Shown here: positions 28,272-38,170 of the stretch, one piece after another
How the letters are laid out: each line of letters opens with the position of its first letter
Position numbering within the stretch: position 1 is the stretch's first letter
Assembly (NCBI RefSeq): GCF_015461805.1
Contig: NZ_JACVZE010000001.1
Location: forward strand, 186,001 to 250,000
Length of the DNA stretch: 64,000 bases
Direction of reading: 5' to 3'
Origin: Pseudomonas pisciculturae
GTDB taxonomy: Bacteria > Pseudomonadota > Gammaproteobacteria > Pseudomonadales > Pseudomonadaceae
Notes under the pieces: generated by a model
The model's database searches: none
What the model saw: only the letters and a program-made list of their open reading frames with translations
What the model was told of the DNA's origin: nothing
Program-made: the position numbers and the translations under genes

Positions 28272-29120
28272 ATGTCCTTTGCGGTAATTCAAATGGTCAG
28301 CCAGAGCGATGTGCTGGCTAACCTGGCCCAGGCCCGGCGCCTGTTGGAGCAGGCCGCGGCGGGTGGTGCGAAGCTTGCGGTGCTGCCGGAAAACTTCGCC
28401 GCCATGGGCCGCCGCGACGTGGCCGATATCGGCCGCGCCGAAGCGTTGGGCGAGGGCCCGATCCTGCCGTGGTTGAAACAGACCGCCCGCGACCTCACCT
28501 TATGGATAGTGGCCGGCACCTTGCCGCTGCCGCCTGACGGCCAGCCGAACGCCAAGTCCAATGCTTGCTCGCTGCTGGTCGACGATCGGGGTGAGATCGT
28601 TGCCCGTTACGACAAGCTGCACCTGTTCGATGTTGATGTCGCCGACACTCGCGGTCGATATCGTGAATCTGACGACTATGCTTTCGGGGGCAATGTAGTG
28701 GTGGCGGATACGCCCGTCGGCCGATTGGGCCTGACGGTGTGCTACGACTTGCGCTTCCCCGAGTTGTATAGCGAGTTGCGTGCGGCGGGGGCTGAACTGA
28801 TTACCGCGCCTTCGGCGTTTACGGCGGTGACCGGTGCCGCGCACTGGGACGTGCTGATTCGCGCCCGGGCCATCGAGACCCAGTGCTACCTGCTGGCCGC
28901 CGCCCAGGGTGGCGTACACCCGGGGCCACGTGAAACCCACGGGCATGCGGCAATTGTCGACCCCTGGGGCCGAGTGCTGACACAACAGGATCAAGGCGAA
29001 GCGGTGTTGTTGGCCGAACGCGACAGCAGTGAACAAGCGTCGATAAGGGCGCGCATGCCGGTGGTCAACCATCGGCGCTTTTTCTCGCAGGGCGCACAGC
29101 GACCTGCTTCAGAACGATGA
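28272..29120 (+). CDS. carbon-nitrogen hydrolase, Nit-type amidase
   Basis: Cytoplasmic nitrilase-superfamily enzyme of 282 residues. The Glu-Lys-Cys triad is intact: Glu40 (VLPENF), Lys115 ([11 protein letters not shown]) and Cys157 ([12 protein letters not shown]). It fits the Nit1/YbeM-type deaminated-glutathione amidase subfamily, a metabolite-repair activity, but omega-amidase activity on other substrates cannot be excluded. The ATG at 28272 gives [11 protein letters not shown]; an ATG 24 bases earlier is less well placed. It lies between yhdP and tldD. Confidence 0.88.
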   Translation: MSFAVIQMVSQSDVLANLAQARRLLEQAAAGGAKLAVLPENFAAMGRRDVADIGRAEALGEGPILPWLKQTARDLTLWIVAGTLPLPPDGQPNAKSNACSLLVDDRGEIVARYDKLHLFDVDVADTRGRYRESDDYAFGGNVVVADTPVGRLGLTVCYDLRFPELYSELRAAGAELITAPSAFTAVTGAAHWDVLIRARAIETQCYLLAAAQGGVHPGPRETHGHAAIVDPWGRVLTQQDQGEAVLLAERDSSEQASIRARMPVVNHRRFFSQGAQRPASER

Positions 29121-29136
29121 ATTTAAGGCCAAACCT

Positions 29137-30579
29137 ATGAGCGAGTTGTTGTCCTCAGTCAGTGAACACCTCCTGGCACCCGGTGGCGTGACCATCGAAA
29201 GTTTGCAAACCGTGCTGGGCGATCTCGCCGGGCCAGGCATTGATGCGGCTGATCTGTATTTCCAGGGGCAGATCTCCGAGTCCTGGGCACTGGAAGACGG
29301 CATCGTCAAGGAAGGTAGTTTCAACCTCGACCAAGGTGTAGGCGTGCGTGCGCAGTCCGGTGAAAAGACCGGGTTTGCCTATAGCAATGCCATCACCCTG
29401 GAAGCGTTGGGGCTCGCGGCACGCGCCGCACGTTCGATTTCCCGTGCCGGCCAAAATGGCACGGTACAGGCTTTCAGTACCCAGGATGTGGCCCAGTTGT
29501 ATGCGCCGGATAACCCCCTGGAAGTGATCAGCCGCGCCGAGAAGGTCGAGCTGCTCAAGCGTGTCGACGCCGCTACCCGCGCTCTGGACCCGCGTATTCA
29601 GCAGGTTACGGTGAGCATGGCAGGTGTGTGGGAACGTATTTTGGTGGCGTCCACCGACGGCGGTCTGGCGGCGGATGTGCGGCCATTGGTGCGCTTTAAC
29701 GTCAGTGTGATCGTCGAGCAGAACGGTCGTCGCGAGCGCGGCGGCCATGGTGGCGGCGGGCGTACCGACTACCGTTACTTCCTCGCCGAGGACCGCGCCA
29801 TGGGTTATGCCCGTGAAGCGTTGCGTCAGGCACTGGTCAACCTGGAAGCCATTCCGGCGCCGGCCGGTACCTTGCCGGTCGTGTTGGGCTCGGGCTGGTC
29901 CGGCGTGTTGCTGCACGAAGCGGTAGGCCATGGCCTGGAAGGCGACTTCAACCGCAAGGGCAGCTCCGCCTACAGCGGGCGCATGGGCGAAATGGTTGCC
30001 TCCAAGCTGTGCACTATCGTCGATGACGGCACCCTGGCCGGTCGCCGCGGCTCGCTGAGCGTGGACGATGAAGGCACTCCTACCGAGTGCACCACCCTGA
30101 TCGAAAACGGCGTGCTAAAGGGCTACATGCAAGACAAGCTCAATGCGCGTCTGATGGGCGTGGCGCGTACCGGTAACGGCCGCCGCGAATCTTACGCGCA
30201 CCTGCCGATGCCACGCATGACCAACACTTATATGCTCGGTGGCGAAAGCGACCCGGCAGAAATTATTGCTTCGGTTAAACGCGGCATCTACTGCGCAAAC
30301 CTCGGCGGCGGCCAGGTGGATATCACCAGCGGCAAGTTCGTGTTCTCCACCAGCGAGGCGTACCTGATCGAAGACGGCAAGATTACCGCGCCGGTCAAAG
30401 GGGCTACATTGATTGGCAACGGGCCAGAGGCCATGAGCAAAGTGTCGATGGTCGGCAACGACCTGTCGCTGGACAGCGGCGTAGGCACATGCGGGAAAGA
30501 TGGGCAGTCGGTGCCGGTGGGTGTCGGCCAGCCAACGCTGAAGATTGATGCGATCACCGTGGGTGGCACGGGCTCGTAA
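29137..30579 (+). CDS. tldD: metalloprotease TldD
   Basis: Catalytic half of the TldD-TldE (PmbA) peptidase, which acts on unfolded peptides, microcins and CcdA. The 480 residues contain the zinc motif HEAVGH (His260, Glu261, His265) followed by [20 protein letters not shown]; a Cys near [17 protein letters not shown] or the C-terminal region is the likely third-ligand area. Its partner pmbA lies 675 bases downstream on the same strand, separated by an opposite-strand gene. Confidence 0.96.
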   Translation: MSELLSSVSEHLLAPGGVTIESLQTVLGDLAGPGIDAADLYFQGQISESWALEDGIVKEGSFNLDQGVGVRAQSGEKTGFAYSNAITLEALGLAARAARSISRAGQNGTVQAFSTQDVAQLYAPDNPLEVISRAEKVELLKRVDAATRALDPRIQQVTVSMAGVWERILVASTDGGLAADVRPLVRFNVSVIVEQNGRRERGGHGGGGRTDYRYFLAEDRAMGYAREALRQALVNLEAIPAPAGTLPVVLGSGWSGVLLHEAVGHGLEGDFNRKGSSAYSGRMGEMVASKLCTIVDDGTLAGRRGSLSVDDEGTPTECTTLIENGVLKGYMQDKLNARLMGVARTGNGRRESYAHLPMPRMTNTYMLGGESDPAEIIASVKRGIYCANLGGGQVDITSGKFVFSTSEAYLIEDGKITAPVKGATLIGNGPEAMSKVSMVGNDLSLDSGVGTCGKDGQSVPVGVGQPTLKIDAITVGGTGS

Positions 30580-30624
30580 AGGTTGGAGCTTCGGGTGGCG
30601 AAGGCCGCCACCCGGGGAAGAGGG

Positions 30625-31146
30625 TCAACGCAGGCCGCGTTGGGTCTCGTCCAGCTCACGGATGTATTTGAAGATTTTACGGCTGGTGGCCGGCGCCTTG
30701 TTATGCGCCTGCTCGTGCTGGGCCTGACGGATCAGGGAGCGCAATTGCTGGCGGTCCGCGTCCGGGTAGTCCAGTACGAATTTCTCCAGCACGGCGTCAT
30801 CGCCCGAGATCAGGCGGTCACGCCAACGTTCCAGGTTGTGGAAGCGTTCGTTGTACTGGCGAGTGGAGGCATCGGTTTGATCGAGCAAGGCCAGAATGGC
30901 GTCAGTGTCCTGATCGCGCATCAGTTTGCCGATAAACATGATGTGCCGTTTACGCGCGATATTCGCCGTGTGTTTGGGCGCATCGGCCAAGGCCCGACGC
31001 ATTTCGTCGGTCAACGGCAGTTTGGCAATCAAATCTTTCTTGAGCGTTGTAAGGCGCTCGCCGAGGTCAACCAGAGCATGCAGCTCGCGTTTGACCTGGG
31101 TTTTGCTTTTCTCCCCATCGAGGGAGTCGTCGTAAGAATCAACCAT
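30625..31146 (-). CDS. yjgA: DarP/YjgA family ribosome-associated protein
   Basis: Dual-action ribosomal maturation protein that helps assemble the 50S peptidyl-transferase region. The 173 residues are strongly charged and mainly helical, with the family start [20 protein letters not shown] and conserved [28 protein letters not shown]. The ATG at 31146 was chosen; a TTG 15 bases earlier would add five atypical residues. Transcribed against tldD and pmbA. Confidence 0.93.
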   Translation of the reverse strand: MVDSYDDSLDGEKSKTQVKRELHALVDLGERLTTLKKDLIAKLPLTDEMRRALADAPKHTANIARKRHIMFIGKLMRDQDTDAILALLDQTDASTRQYNERFHNLERWRDRLISGDDAVLEKFVLDYPDADRQQLRSLIRQAQHEQAHNKAPATSRKIFKYIRELDETQRGLR

Positions 31147-31254
31147 GGTGGCAGTCCGCAAAGAAACGCCGCCATGATAACCAGTCGGGGGCCGCTTGTC
31201 CGGCCCGGTCGCTCGATGGCCTTAACCGAAAGCAGAATTTGAGTGGAGAAAACC

Positions 31255-32601
31255 ATGAGTGCAGCCCAAAGCGTCGGTCCGCAAGCGTTACCGGCACTGC
31301 AGGAACAAGTCGAGCAGATCCTTGCCGAGGCCAAGCGCCAGGGGGCCAGTGCCTGTGAAGTCGCAGTATCGCTGGAGCAGGGGCTGTCGACGTCGGTGCG
31401 TCAGCGGGAAGTGGAAACCGTTGAATTCAACCGTGACCAGGGCTTTGGCATCACCTTGTACGCAGGGCAACGCAAAGGTTCGGCCAGCACATCCGCCAGT
31501 GGTCCTGAGGCGATTCGCGAGACGGTCGCGGCGGCGCTGGCCATTGCCAAGCACACGTCCGAAGACGAAAGCTCGGGGCTGGCCGACAAGGCATTGATGG
31601 CCAAGGACTTGAAGGACTTCGATCTGTTCCATGCCTGGGACATCACCCCCGAGCAGGCGATCGAAAAGGCGCTGATTTGCGAAGCCGCCGCGTTCGACGC
31701 CGATGCACGCATCAAGAATGCAGATGGCACCACGTTGAGCACGCACCAGGGGTGCCGCGTATATGGCAACAGCCATGGTTTTATTGGCGGTTATGCCTCC
31801 ACACGGCACAGCTTGAGCTGCGTGATGATCGCTGAGGCCAATGGCCAGATGCAGCGCGACTACTGGTACGACGTGAGCCGTCAGGGTGAGTTGCTGGCGG
31901 ACCCGGTCAGCATTGGTCAGCGCGCTGCACAGCGTGCCGCGAGCCGCTTGGGCGCGCGTCCGGTGCCGACCTGCGAGGTGCCGGTGTTGTTTTCGGCGGA
32001 GCTGGCCGGTGGTTTGTTCGGCAGTTTCCTGGGGGCGATTTCCGGCGGCAATTTGTATCGCAAGTCGTCGTTCCTGGAAGGCGCAATTGGCCAGAAGCTG
32101 TTTCCTGAGTGGCTGACCCTCGATGAGCGCCCGCACTTGATGCGTGCCATGGGCAGCTCGGCGTTCGACGGTGATGGCTTGGCGACCTATGCCAAGCCGT
32201 TCGTCGAGAACGGTGAGCTGGTGTCCTACGTATTGGGTACTTACTCCGGTCGCAAACTTGGCCTGCCGAGCACCGCCAACTCGGGTGGTGTGCATAACTT
32301 GTTCGTCACCCACGGTGATGAAGACCAGGCGGCGTTGCTGCGCCGCATGGGGCGCGGCCTGTTGGTGACCGAACTGATGGGCCATGGCCTGAACATGGTC
32401 ACCGGTGACTACTCCCGGGGGGCGGCGGGGTTCTGGGTTGAAAATGGCGAGATCCAATTCGCCGTCCAGGAAGTGACCATTGCCGGCAACATGCGCGATA
32501 TGTTCAAGCAGATCGTGGCGGTGGGTAATGACCTGGAGCTGCGCAGCAATATTCGCACGGGGTCGGTCTTGATCGAGCGGATGACTGTCGCGGGCAGCTA
32601 A
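31255..32601 (+). CDS. pmbA: metalloprotease subunit PmbA/TldE
   Basis: Non-catalytic partner of TldD in the heterodimeric TldD/E protease. The 448 residues share the overall fold of TldD but lack an HExxxH motif; LLVTELMGHGLNMVTGDYSRGAAGFWVENGEI occupies the equivalent place. The ATG at 31255 with GTGGAG upstream was selected. It ends in a strong terminator. Confidence 0.95.
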   Translation: MSAAQSVGPQALPALQEQVEQILAEAKRQGASACEVAVSLEQGLSTSVRQREVETVEFNRDQGFGITLYAGQRKGSASTSASGPEAIRETVAAALAIAKHTSEDESSGLADKALMAKDLKDFDLFHAWDITPEQAIEKALICEAAAFDADARIKNADGTTLSTHQGCRVYGNSHGFIGGYASTRHSLSCVMIAEANGQMQRDYWYDVSRQGELLADPVSIGQRAAQRAASRLGARPVPTCEVPVLFSAELAGGLFGSFLGAISGGNLYRKSSFLEGAIGQKLFPEWLTLDERPHLMRAMGSSAFDGDGLATYAKPFVENGELVSYVLGTYSGRKLGLPSTANSGGVHNLFVTHGDEDQAALLRRMGRGLLVTELMGHGLNMVTGDYSRGAAGFWVENGEIQFAVQEVTIAGNMRDMFKQIVAVGNDLELRSNIRTGSVLIERMTVAGS

Positions 32602-32617
32602 TCCCCACAGCTTCACT

Positions 32618-32655
32618 AAAAAGGCGCGCTATCTCACAGATAGCGCGCCTTTTTT
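32618..32655 (+). terminator. rho-independent terminator of pmbA
   Basis: AAAAAGGCGCGCTATCT and AGATAGCGCGCCTTTTTT form a long perfect stem with a very short loop and a T run, 17 bases after the pmbA stop. Confidence 0.93.
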
Positions 32656-32695
32656 GTGGCTGCCTTGCAGGCGGATTAATGTTTTTGCGTTGCGT

Positions 32696-32727
32696 TGATT
32701 CTCAATATCATTTAATAATAAATATCA
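32696..32727 (+). promoter_or_regulatory. two adjacent Fur-box-like sites before fagA
   Basis: TGATTCTCAATATCA (32696-32710) and TAATAATAAATATCA (32713-32727) each resemble the 7-1-7 Fur palindrome TGATAAT-N-ATTATCA. They lie 21-52 bases before the fagA start in an unusually AT-rich stretch. The P. aeruginosa fagA-fumC-orfX-sodA operon is known to be repressed by Fur with iron. The sites are seen directly; the regulation is transferred from that homologous locus. Confidence 0.75.
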
Positions 32728-32747
32728 TTACCGAATGAGCGTGGATC

Positions 32748-33143
32748 ATGAGTTCTGTCCTGCATGAGGATCCTTATCTAGAGAGCTGGCGCTGGATGAG
32801 CCGCCAGATTCGTTGCGGCCTCAACCCCAACGAGCCGCGCCTGATCGAACATTACCTCAATGAGGGTCGATACCTGGCGTGTTGCACCGCGACCCATCCG
32901 TGGACGATCGCTGAAACCTCATTTCGTCTGTTACTCGACACCGCCAGCGATATCGCACTGCCCTGGCATTGGCGCTCCATGTGCCTGGACCAAGCCTGGC
33001 GCCCACTGCGTGACCTGGAAAAACTCTCCCACTGTGCCTGCCGCCTCAAACGCTGGCAGAGCTTTGCGTGGCGATTGGCGACCTGCCAATTACTGCCGTC
33101 TATTTCTCACTCCGACCTGGTGCAAGGATCTAACGATGAGTAA
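32748..33143 (+). CDS. fagA: FagA, Fur-associated protein
   Basis: First gene of an iron-regulated operon; its molecular function is not known. The 131 residues are rich in Trp, Arg, His and Cys (MSSVLHEDPYLESWRWMSRQIRCGL; YLACCTATHPWTIAETSFRLLLDTA), have no signal peptide or membrane helix, and look soluble and helical. Identification rests on position directly before fumC-orfX-sodA and on general resemblance to the P. aeruginosa gene. The last eight bases overlap the fumC start, so translation is coupled. Confidence 0.85.
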   Translation: MSSVLHEDPYLESWRWMSRQIRCGLNPNEPRLIEHYLNEGRYLACCTATHPWTIAETSFRLLLDTASDIALPWHWRSMCLDQAWRPLRDLEKLSHCACRLKRWQSFAWRLATCQLLPSISHSDLVQGSNDE

Positions 33144-34512
33144 CACCCGTATCGAACGCGACAGCATGGGCGAACTGCAGGTACCGGCCGAGGCTCTGTA
33201 TGGCGCACAAACCCAGCGCGCGGTGAACAACTTCCCGATCAGCAATCAGCGTATGCCGGCGCAATTCATCCGCGCCCTGATCCTGGCCAAGGCCGCTGCG
33301 GCCAAGGTCAACGTCGATCTCAAGCAAATCAGCGAAGGGCAGGGCAAAGCCATTGTCGATGCCGCCCAGGGCTTGCTGGAAGGCGACTTCATGCAGCACT
33401 TCCCGGTGGACATCTTCCAGACCGGCTCCGGCACCAGCTCCAACATGAACGCCAATGAAGTGATTGCCACGCTGGCTACACGCTTGCTGGGCGAGGCGGT
33501 CAACCCTAACGACCACGTGAACTGCGGCCAGAGCAGCAACGACATCATCCCGACCACCATCCACGTCAGTGCGGCGTTGGTCTTGCACGAGCAGACGTTG
33601 CCGGCCCTGTTGCACCTGGTACAGGTGATTGAGCAGAAAGCCGAAGAGGTCCACCCGTTCATCAAAACCGGCCGTACTCACCTGATGGACGCCATGCCGG
33701 TACGCATGAGCCAGGTGCTCAATGGCTGGGCCGAGCAGCTCAAGGCCAATATCGGCCACCTGCAGGATCTACTCCCGAGCTTGCAGGCCCTTGCCCAAGG
33801 CGGCACTGCGGTGGGTACTGGGATCAACGCTCACCCTGAATTCGCTGCGCGTTTCAGCCAGCAACTGAGCAGCCTGACTGACGTGAAATTCACGCCGGGC
33901 AAAAACCTGTTTGCGCTGATCGGCTCCCAGGACACCGCCGTCGCGGTTTCCGGCCAGTTGAAGGCCGTTGCGGTCTCGCTGATGAAAATCGCCAATGACC
34001 TGCGCTGGATGAACTCCGGCCCCTTGGCCGGCTTGGGTGAAATCGAGTTGGAGGCCCTGCAGCCTGGTTCCTCGATCATGCCTGGCAAGGTCAACCCGGT
34101 GATCCCGGAGGCCACTGCAATGGTTGCCGCGCAAGTCATCGGCAATGACACGGTGATCACCGTCGCCGGTCAGTCGGGGAACTTCGAATTGAACGTGATG
34201 CTGCCAATCATCGCCCAGAACCTGCTCAGCAGCCTGGAGCTGCTGGCCAATGCCAGCCGCTTGCTGGCGGACAAGGCGATTGCGAGCTTCAAGGTCAACG
34301 AGGCCAAGCTCAAGGAAGCGCTGTCGCGCAACCCGATCCTGGTCACCGCGCTCAACCCGATCATTGGTTACCAGAAGGCCGCAGAAATCGCCAAGAAGGC
34401 CTACCAGCAAGGCCGCCCGGTGATTGATGTCGCTCTGGAATACACCGACTTGGACCGTAGCCAACTGGAAGTCCTGCTGGACCCGGAAAAACTCACGGCT
34501 GGCGGCGTGTAA
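33136..34512 (+). CDS. fumC: class II fumarate hydratase (iron-independent)
   Basis: Interconverts fumarate and malate in the TCA cycle without an iron-sulfur cluster, which suits its use when iron is scarce. The 458 residues include the superfamily signature GSSIMPGKVNP (311-321), THLMDAMPVR near 181-190 and SGTSSNMNANEV near 98-109. The ATG at 33136, with AAGGA seven bases upstream, is preferred to earlier in-frame codons that lie inside fagA. Confidence 0.97.
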   Translation: MSNTRIERDSMGELQVPAEALYGAQTQRAVNNFPISNQRMPAQFIRALILAKAAAAKVNVDLKQISEGQGKAIVDAAQGLLEGDFMQHFPVDIFQTGSGTSSNMNANEVIATLATRLLGEAVNPNDHVNCGQSSNDIIPTTIHVSAALVLHEQTLPALLHLVQVIEQKAEEVHPFIKTGRTHLMDAMPVRMSQVLNGWAEQLKANIGHLQDLLPSLQALAQGGTAVGTGINAHPEFAARFSQQLSSLTDVKFTPGKNLFALIGSQDTAVAVSGQLKAVAVSLMKIANDLRWMNSGPLAGLGEIELEALQPGSSIMPGKVNPVIPEATAMVAAQVIGNDTVITVAGQSGNFELNVMLPIIAQNLLSSLELLANASRLLADKAIASFKVNEAKLKEALSRNPILVTALNPIIGYQKAAEIAKKAYQQGRPVIDVALEYTDLDRSQLEVLLDPEKLTAGGV

Positions 34513-34539
34513 TCACCGACCCTGCTTTGGAGGCTCACC

Positions 34540-34968
34540 ATGGAGCACTGGAAACGCACGATCGAACGGGCCAATCGCTGCTTTATGGCAGGCGAGTTGG
34601 TCGATGCTCGCGAGGCCTATTTGCAAGCCCTCGCCCTGGCCCAAGTGTTGTTCGAACGCTGGGCGGATGCCGACGAAGCAGTGGCGGCTTGCGTCATTTC
34701 TCATCACAACCTGGCGGACTTGCACCTGCGCCTGAACCAGCCGGAGGAAAGCGCGGAGTACCTCTGCGCGATCCATCAGCGCCTGCTGCAGACCATGCAA
34801 GACCAGCGCCTCAGCCCGCAATTGCGCGAGGCCGCGCTGCGTCAGAGCAGCAAGACCTACGTCGAACTGTTGAATTTCATCAGCGATCACGGCGAGTACC
34901 CGCGTACCCATCGGCTGCTGGGTAATACCGCGCCGCAACCGATCACGCCTCATTACGGAGCACATTGA
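34540..34968 (+). CDS. conserved protein of the fagA-fumC-sodA operon (orfX)
   Basis: A 142-residue soluble protein of unknown function, the orfX of this operon in Pseudomonas. It looks wholly alpha-helical, with heptad-like and TPR-like spacing: [32 protein letters not shown], then a helix with [30 protein letters not shown]-like scaffold role is inference. A strong TTTGGAGG lies six bases before the ATG, and the stop is one base before the sodA start. Confidence 0.88.
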   Translation: MEHWKRTIERANRCFMAGELVDAREAYLQALALAQVLFERWADADEAVAACVISHHNLADLHLRLNQPEESAEYLCAIHQRLLQTMQDQRLSPQLREAALRQSSKTYVELLNFISDHGEYPRTHRLLGNTAPQPITPHYGAH

Positions 34969-34969
34969 C

Positions 34970-35581
34970 ATGTCCTATACCTTGCCTGCCTTGCCCTACG
35001 CCTACGATGCCCTGGAACCGCATATCGATGCGCAGACCATGGAAATCCACTACACCAAGCACCACCAGACCTATATCAACAACCTTAATGCCGCCGTCGA
35101 GGGCACCGAATTCGCCGGTTGGCCGGTAGAGAAACTCGTATCCAGCGTCCAGCAATTGCCGGAAAAACTGCGCGCCGCGGTCATCAACCAAGGTGGCGGC
35201 CACGCCAACCACTCGTTGTTCTGGGCCGTGATGTCGCCTAAAGGTGGCGGTAAGCCAGAAGGCGCCTTGGGTAAAGCCATCGACGAGCAATTGGGCGGCT
35301 TCGATAGTTTCAAAGAGGCGTTCACCAAGGCAGCCTTGACCCGGTTCGGCAGCGGTTGGGCCTGGCTGAGCGTTACCCCGCAAAAGACCTTGGTCGTCGA
35401 AAGCAGTGGTAATCAGGACAGCCCACTGATGAGCGGCAACACGCCTATCCTCGGCCTGGACGTGTGGGAGCACGCCTACTATCTGCTTTATCAGAACCGC
35501 CGCCCGGAATACATCAATGCCTTCTACAGTGTTGTTAACTGGCCGGAAGTCGCTGCGCGCTATCAAGCCGCGTTGGCTTGA
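34970..35581 (+). CDS. sodA: manganese superoxide dismutase
   Basis: Cytoplasmic Mn-type superoxide dismutase of 203 residues. Metal ligands fit His27 (EIHYTKHH), His81 (HANHSLFW), Asp164 ([10 protein letters not shown]) and His168. [19 protein letters not shown] and the Gly-Gln pattern of the C-terminal half favour manganese over iron. Being last in the Fur-controlled operon, it would replace Fe-SOD when iron is low. Confidence 0.96.
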   Translation: MSYTLPALPYAYDALEPHIDAQTMEIHYTKHHQTYINNLNAAVEGTEFAGWPVEKLVSSVQQLPEKLRAAVINQGGGHANHSLFWAVMSPKGGGKPEGALGKAIDEQLGGFDSFKEAFTKAALTRFGSGWAWLSVTPQKTLVVESSGNQDSPLMSGNTPILGLDVWEHAYYLLYQNRRPEYINAFYSVVNWPEVAARYQAALA

Positions 35582-35613
35582 TATTCACCCTATAACAAGA
35601 TCTAAGGCCGACT

Positions 35614-36507
35614 ATGGGCACTGAAACACTGGCGATCAGCAGCGGGCGAATGTTTCGCTATGCGTTTGGTTCGTTGCTGCTATTGGCAGGTACGGCTTTG
35701 CTGGTGGCCCACGGGCTGGACTGGTTGAACCTGGAGCCACGTATCTTGCGTGCCTTGCAAGGTGGTGCCATCTGCGCCCTCGGCACGGCGCTTGGCGCCG
35801 TACCGGTGCTGGTGATTCGGCGGATGCCGGTGGCGCTGAGCGACACCTTGCTGGGCTTTGGTGCCGGGGTGATGTTGGCCGCGACGGCGTTTTCGCTGAT
35901 CGTGCCGGGCATTGCCGCGGCTGAAAGCCTGGGGCTCTCGCCCTGGGGTGCGAGTGGCTTGATCAGCTTTGGCATCATGCTGGGGGCGTTCGGGTTGTAC
36001 CTGGTCGACCGCAAGGTCTCCGGTGCCAGCCCTGAAATGCTGGTGGGTACGCCGGATAAGCCGGTGATCCCGCCGCGTATCTGGCTGTTTGTATTCGCCA
36101 TCATTGCCCACAACATACCCGAAGGCATGGCGGTGGGCGTTTCGGCGGGCGGCGGTATGCCCGACGCAGACAGCCTGGCCATGGGCATTGCCTTGCAGGA
36201 TGTGCCCGAAGGACTGGTGATTGCGTTGGTGTTGGCCGGTGCAGGGATGTCGCGGGTCAAGGCGTTCTTGATCGGCGCCGCTTCAGGCCTGGTAGAGCCG
36301 GTGTTTGCCGTGCTTTGCGCTTGGCTGGTGAGTTTGGCCGAAGTGCTGTTGCCTCTGGGCCTGGCGTTGGCTGCCGGTGCCATGTTGTTGGTGGTGACGC
36401 ATGAAGTAATCCCCGAATCACGCCGCAATGGCCACGAAAAGCTCGCCAGCCTTGGCCTGTGCATCGGGTTTTGCTTGATGATGGTGATGGATACCGCGTT
36501 GGGGTGA
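35614..36507 (+). CDS. ZIP family divalent metal transporter
   Basis: Inner-membrane transporter of 297 residues with about eight hydrophobic helices. The ZIP metal-site helices are visible: FAIIAHNIPEGMAVGVSAGGG (TM4, HNxPEG) and GIALQDVPEGLVIALVL (TM5, where the usual HNIPEG is QDVPEG). Located 33 bases after sodA, it may share the operon and supply manganese or zinc. The metal is inferred only. In P. aeruginosa a ZIP gene holds the same place. Confidence 0.88.
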   Translation: MGTETLAISSGRMFRYAFGSLLLLAGTALLVAHGLDWLNLEPRILRALQGGAICALGTALGAVPVLVIRRMPVALSDTLLGFGAGVMLAATAFSLIVPGIAAAESLGLSPWGASGLISFGIMLGAFGLYLVDRKVSGASPEMLVGTPDKPVIPPRIWLFVFAIIAHNIPEGMAVGVSAGGGMPDADSLAMGIALQDVPEGLVIALVLAGAGMSRVKAFLIGAASGLVEPVFAVLCAWLVSLAEVLLPLGLALAAGAMLLVVTHEVIPESRRNGHEKLASLGLCIGFCLMMVMDTALG

Positions 36508-36556
36508 AGTCATTGCGACTTCACGCCTGCCTCAGAGGGTGAGTTTACTCACCCTC
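36504..36556. terminator. tandem hairpins between convergent ZIP transporter and ptsO genes
   Basis: GTGAAGTC-ATTGC-GACTTCAC (36504-36524) and GAGGGTGAG-TTTA-CTCACCCTC (36535-36556) are two perfect stem-loops. The second contains the ptsO stop codon in its loop. No long T run follows on either strand, so termination strength is unclear. Confidence 0.55.
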
Positions 36557-36817
36557 ATCAAAAAAGTTATTGATCAGCGCTACGAGCGCATTCATGGCCT
36601 CGTCTTCCTGCTCGCCTTCGGTTTTCAAATGAATCCTGGTGCCCTTGCCGGCTGCCAACATCATCATCGCCATAATACTTTTGCCATCGACCATGGACTC
36701 TGGCGTGCGCCCGGCGCGGATCTGGCAGGGAAACTGCCCGGCGACACCGACGAATTTGGCTGAGGCCCGGGCGTGCAGGCCCAGCTTGTTGATGATTTCA
36801 ATTTCCAGAGCGGGCAT
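36545..36817 (-). CDS. ptsO: NPr, HPr-like phosphocarrier of the nitrogen PTS
   Basis: Phosphoryl carrier between EI-Ntr (PtsP) and EIIA-Ntr (PtsN). The 90-residue protein has the HPr fold with active-site His15 in NKLGLHARASAKFV and the conserved ARTPESMVDGKSIMAMMML segment. It lacks the HPr Ser46 kinase context of Gram-positive bacteria. Last gene of the rpoN-linked cluster. Confidence 0.95.
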   Translation of the reverse strand: MPALEIEIINKLGLHARASAKFVGVAGQFPCQIRAGRTPESMVDGKSIMAMMMLAAGKGTRIHLKTEGEQEDEAMNALVALINNFFDEGE

Positions 36818-36833
36818 CGCGGGGGTGTTCCTT

Positions 36834-37691
36834 TCAGCTAAGGTCGCGGTGGCGAACCTGGACGTTCTTGAGGGTTTGTTGCAGCACCTGGCCCAAACGC
36901 TCGGTCAGGTAGACCGAGCGGTGATGGCCGCCGGTGCAGCCAATGGCGATGGTGACATAGGCCCGGTTGCTCGCGGCAAAGCGTGGAAGCCATTTGAGCA
37001 GGTAGGAGGAAATGTCCTGGAACATCTCCTCCACATCCGGTTGCGCCGCCAGGTATTCGGCCACCGGCTGATCCAGCCCGGACTGGTCGCGCAATTCCGG
37101 TTTCCAGTAGGGGTTGGGCAGGCAGCGCACATCGAACACCAGGTCAGCATCCACCGGCATGCCACGCTTGAAGCCAAACGACTCTACAAGAAACGCGGTG
37201 CCCGGTTCAGGCTGGTTCAAAAGGCGCAGCTTGATGGCGTCGCGCAGCTGGTAGAGGTTGAGGCTGGTGGTGTTGATCTTGAGGTCAGCGAGGTCAATGA
37301 TTGGCCCCAGCAGCTTGCTTTCGTCTTCGATGGCTTCGGCCAGCGAGCGATGGGGGCTGCTGAGGGGGTGGCGCCGGCGGGTTTCGGAGAACCGCTTGAG
37401 CAGGGTCTCTTCGTCGGCGTCCAGGTACAGTACATCGCAATGAATATGCTTGGCCCGCACTTCTTCAAGCAATTGCGGGAAGCGCTCAAGGTGGCTGGGC
37501 AGGTTGCGTGCATCAATCGAAACGGCTACCAGGGGTTGGGCCAGTTCGGTGTGGATCAGCGCGCGTTCCGCCAGTTCCGGCAACAGGCCGGCGGGCAGGT
37601 TGTCGATGCAATAGAAGCCGTTATCCTCAAGGACATTGAGGGCGGTGCTTTTACCCGAGCCGGAGCGGCCGCTGACGATGATCAAACGCAT
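36834..37691 (-). CDS. rapZ: RNase adapter protein RapZ
   Basis: Nucleotide-binding protein that in enterobacteria presents the GlmZ small RNA to RNase E and senses glucosamine-6-phosphate. The 285 residues have an N-terminal P-loop ([11 protein letters not shown], about 7-17) and a C-terminal RNA-binding part with [11 protein letters not shown]. The partner small RNAs of enterobacteria are not evident here, so the role in Pseudomonas may differ. Two bases separate it from ptsN. Confidence 0.95.
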   Translation of the reverse strand: MRLIIVSGRSGSGKSTALNVLEDNGFYCIDNLPAGLLPELAERALIHTELAQPLVAVSIDARNLPSHLERFPQLLEEVRAKHIHCDVLYLDADEETLLKRFSETRRRHPLSSPHRSLAEAIEDESKLLGPIIDLADLKINTTSLNLYQLRDAIKLRLLNQPEPGTAFLVESFGFKRGMPVDADLVFDVRCLPNPYWKPELRDQSGLDQPVAEYLAAQPDVEEMFQDISSYLLKWLPRFAASNRAYVTIAIGCTGGHHRSVYLTERLGQVLQQTLKNVQVRHRDLS

Positions 37692-37693
37692 GA

Positions 37694-38158
37694 TTACTGC
37701 CTGTTCTGTTCATCCAGGACAACCTGGTACAGCGCCTCGTTACTGCTGGCACTGCGCAGTTTGTCGCGTACGTCCTTGCGGTCAAGCATGCTGGCGATCT
37801 GCCGAAGCAGTTCCAGGTGTGCATCGGTGGCGGCTTCCGGGACCAGCAGAACGAACAGCAGGTCGACCGGTGCACCATCGATAGCATCGAAATCAATGGG
37901 TTTTTCCAGGTGTAGCAAGGCGCTGACAGGTGTTTCGCAGCCTTTGAGGCGGCAGTGAGGGATGGCGATGCCGTTACCAAAACCGGTCGAGCCGAGTTTT
38001 TCACGGGCAATCAGAGCCTCGAAGACATCCTGCATCTCCAGATCAGGCACTTGGCTGCTGATCAGGTTGGCAATTTGTTCAAGGGCTTTCTTTTTACTGC
38101 CGCCCGGCGCGTTCACGAGGGAACGGCCGGGGGTCAGGATGGTTTCAAGTCGAATCAT
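37694..38158 (-). CDS. ptsN: PTS IIA-like nitrogen-regulatory protein PtsN
   Basis: EIIA-Ntr, phosphorylated by NPr, which regulates potassium transport, carbon storage and sigma-54-linked functions in Pseudomonas. The 154 residues carry the active-site His68 in [13 protein letters not shown] and the family start [16 protein letters not shown]. It stands between hpf and rapZ in the conserved rpoN cluster. Confidence 0.96.
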   Translation of the reverse strand: MIRLETILTPGRSLVNAPGGSKKKALEQIANLISSQVPDLEMQDVFEALIAREKLGSTGFGNGIAIPHCRLKGCETPVSALLHLEKPIDFDAIDGAPVDLLFVLLVPEAATDAHLELLRQIASMLDRKDVRDKLRSASSNEALYQVVLDEQNRQ

Positions 38159-38170
38159 GGGTGGGGAGTG

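Noticed and set aside
32860..33135. Longer N-terminus for fumC
   Set aside because: It lies in another frame of fagA and reads as non-FumC sequence; ATG 33136 has a good ribosome site.
36639..37958. Open frame of 439 codons opposite ptsO and rapZ
   Set aside because: It spans two real genes in antisense and has no family resemblance.
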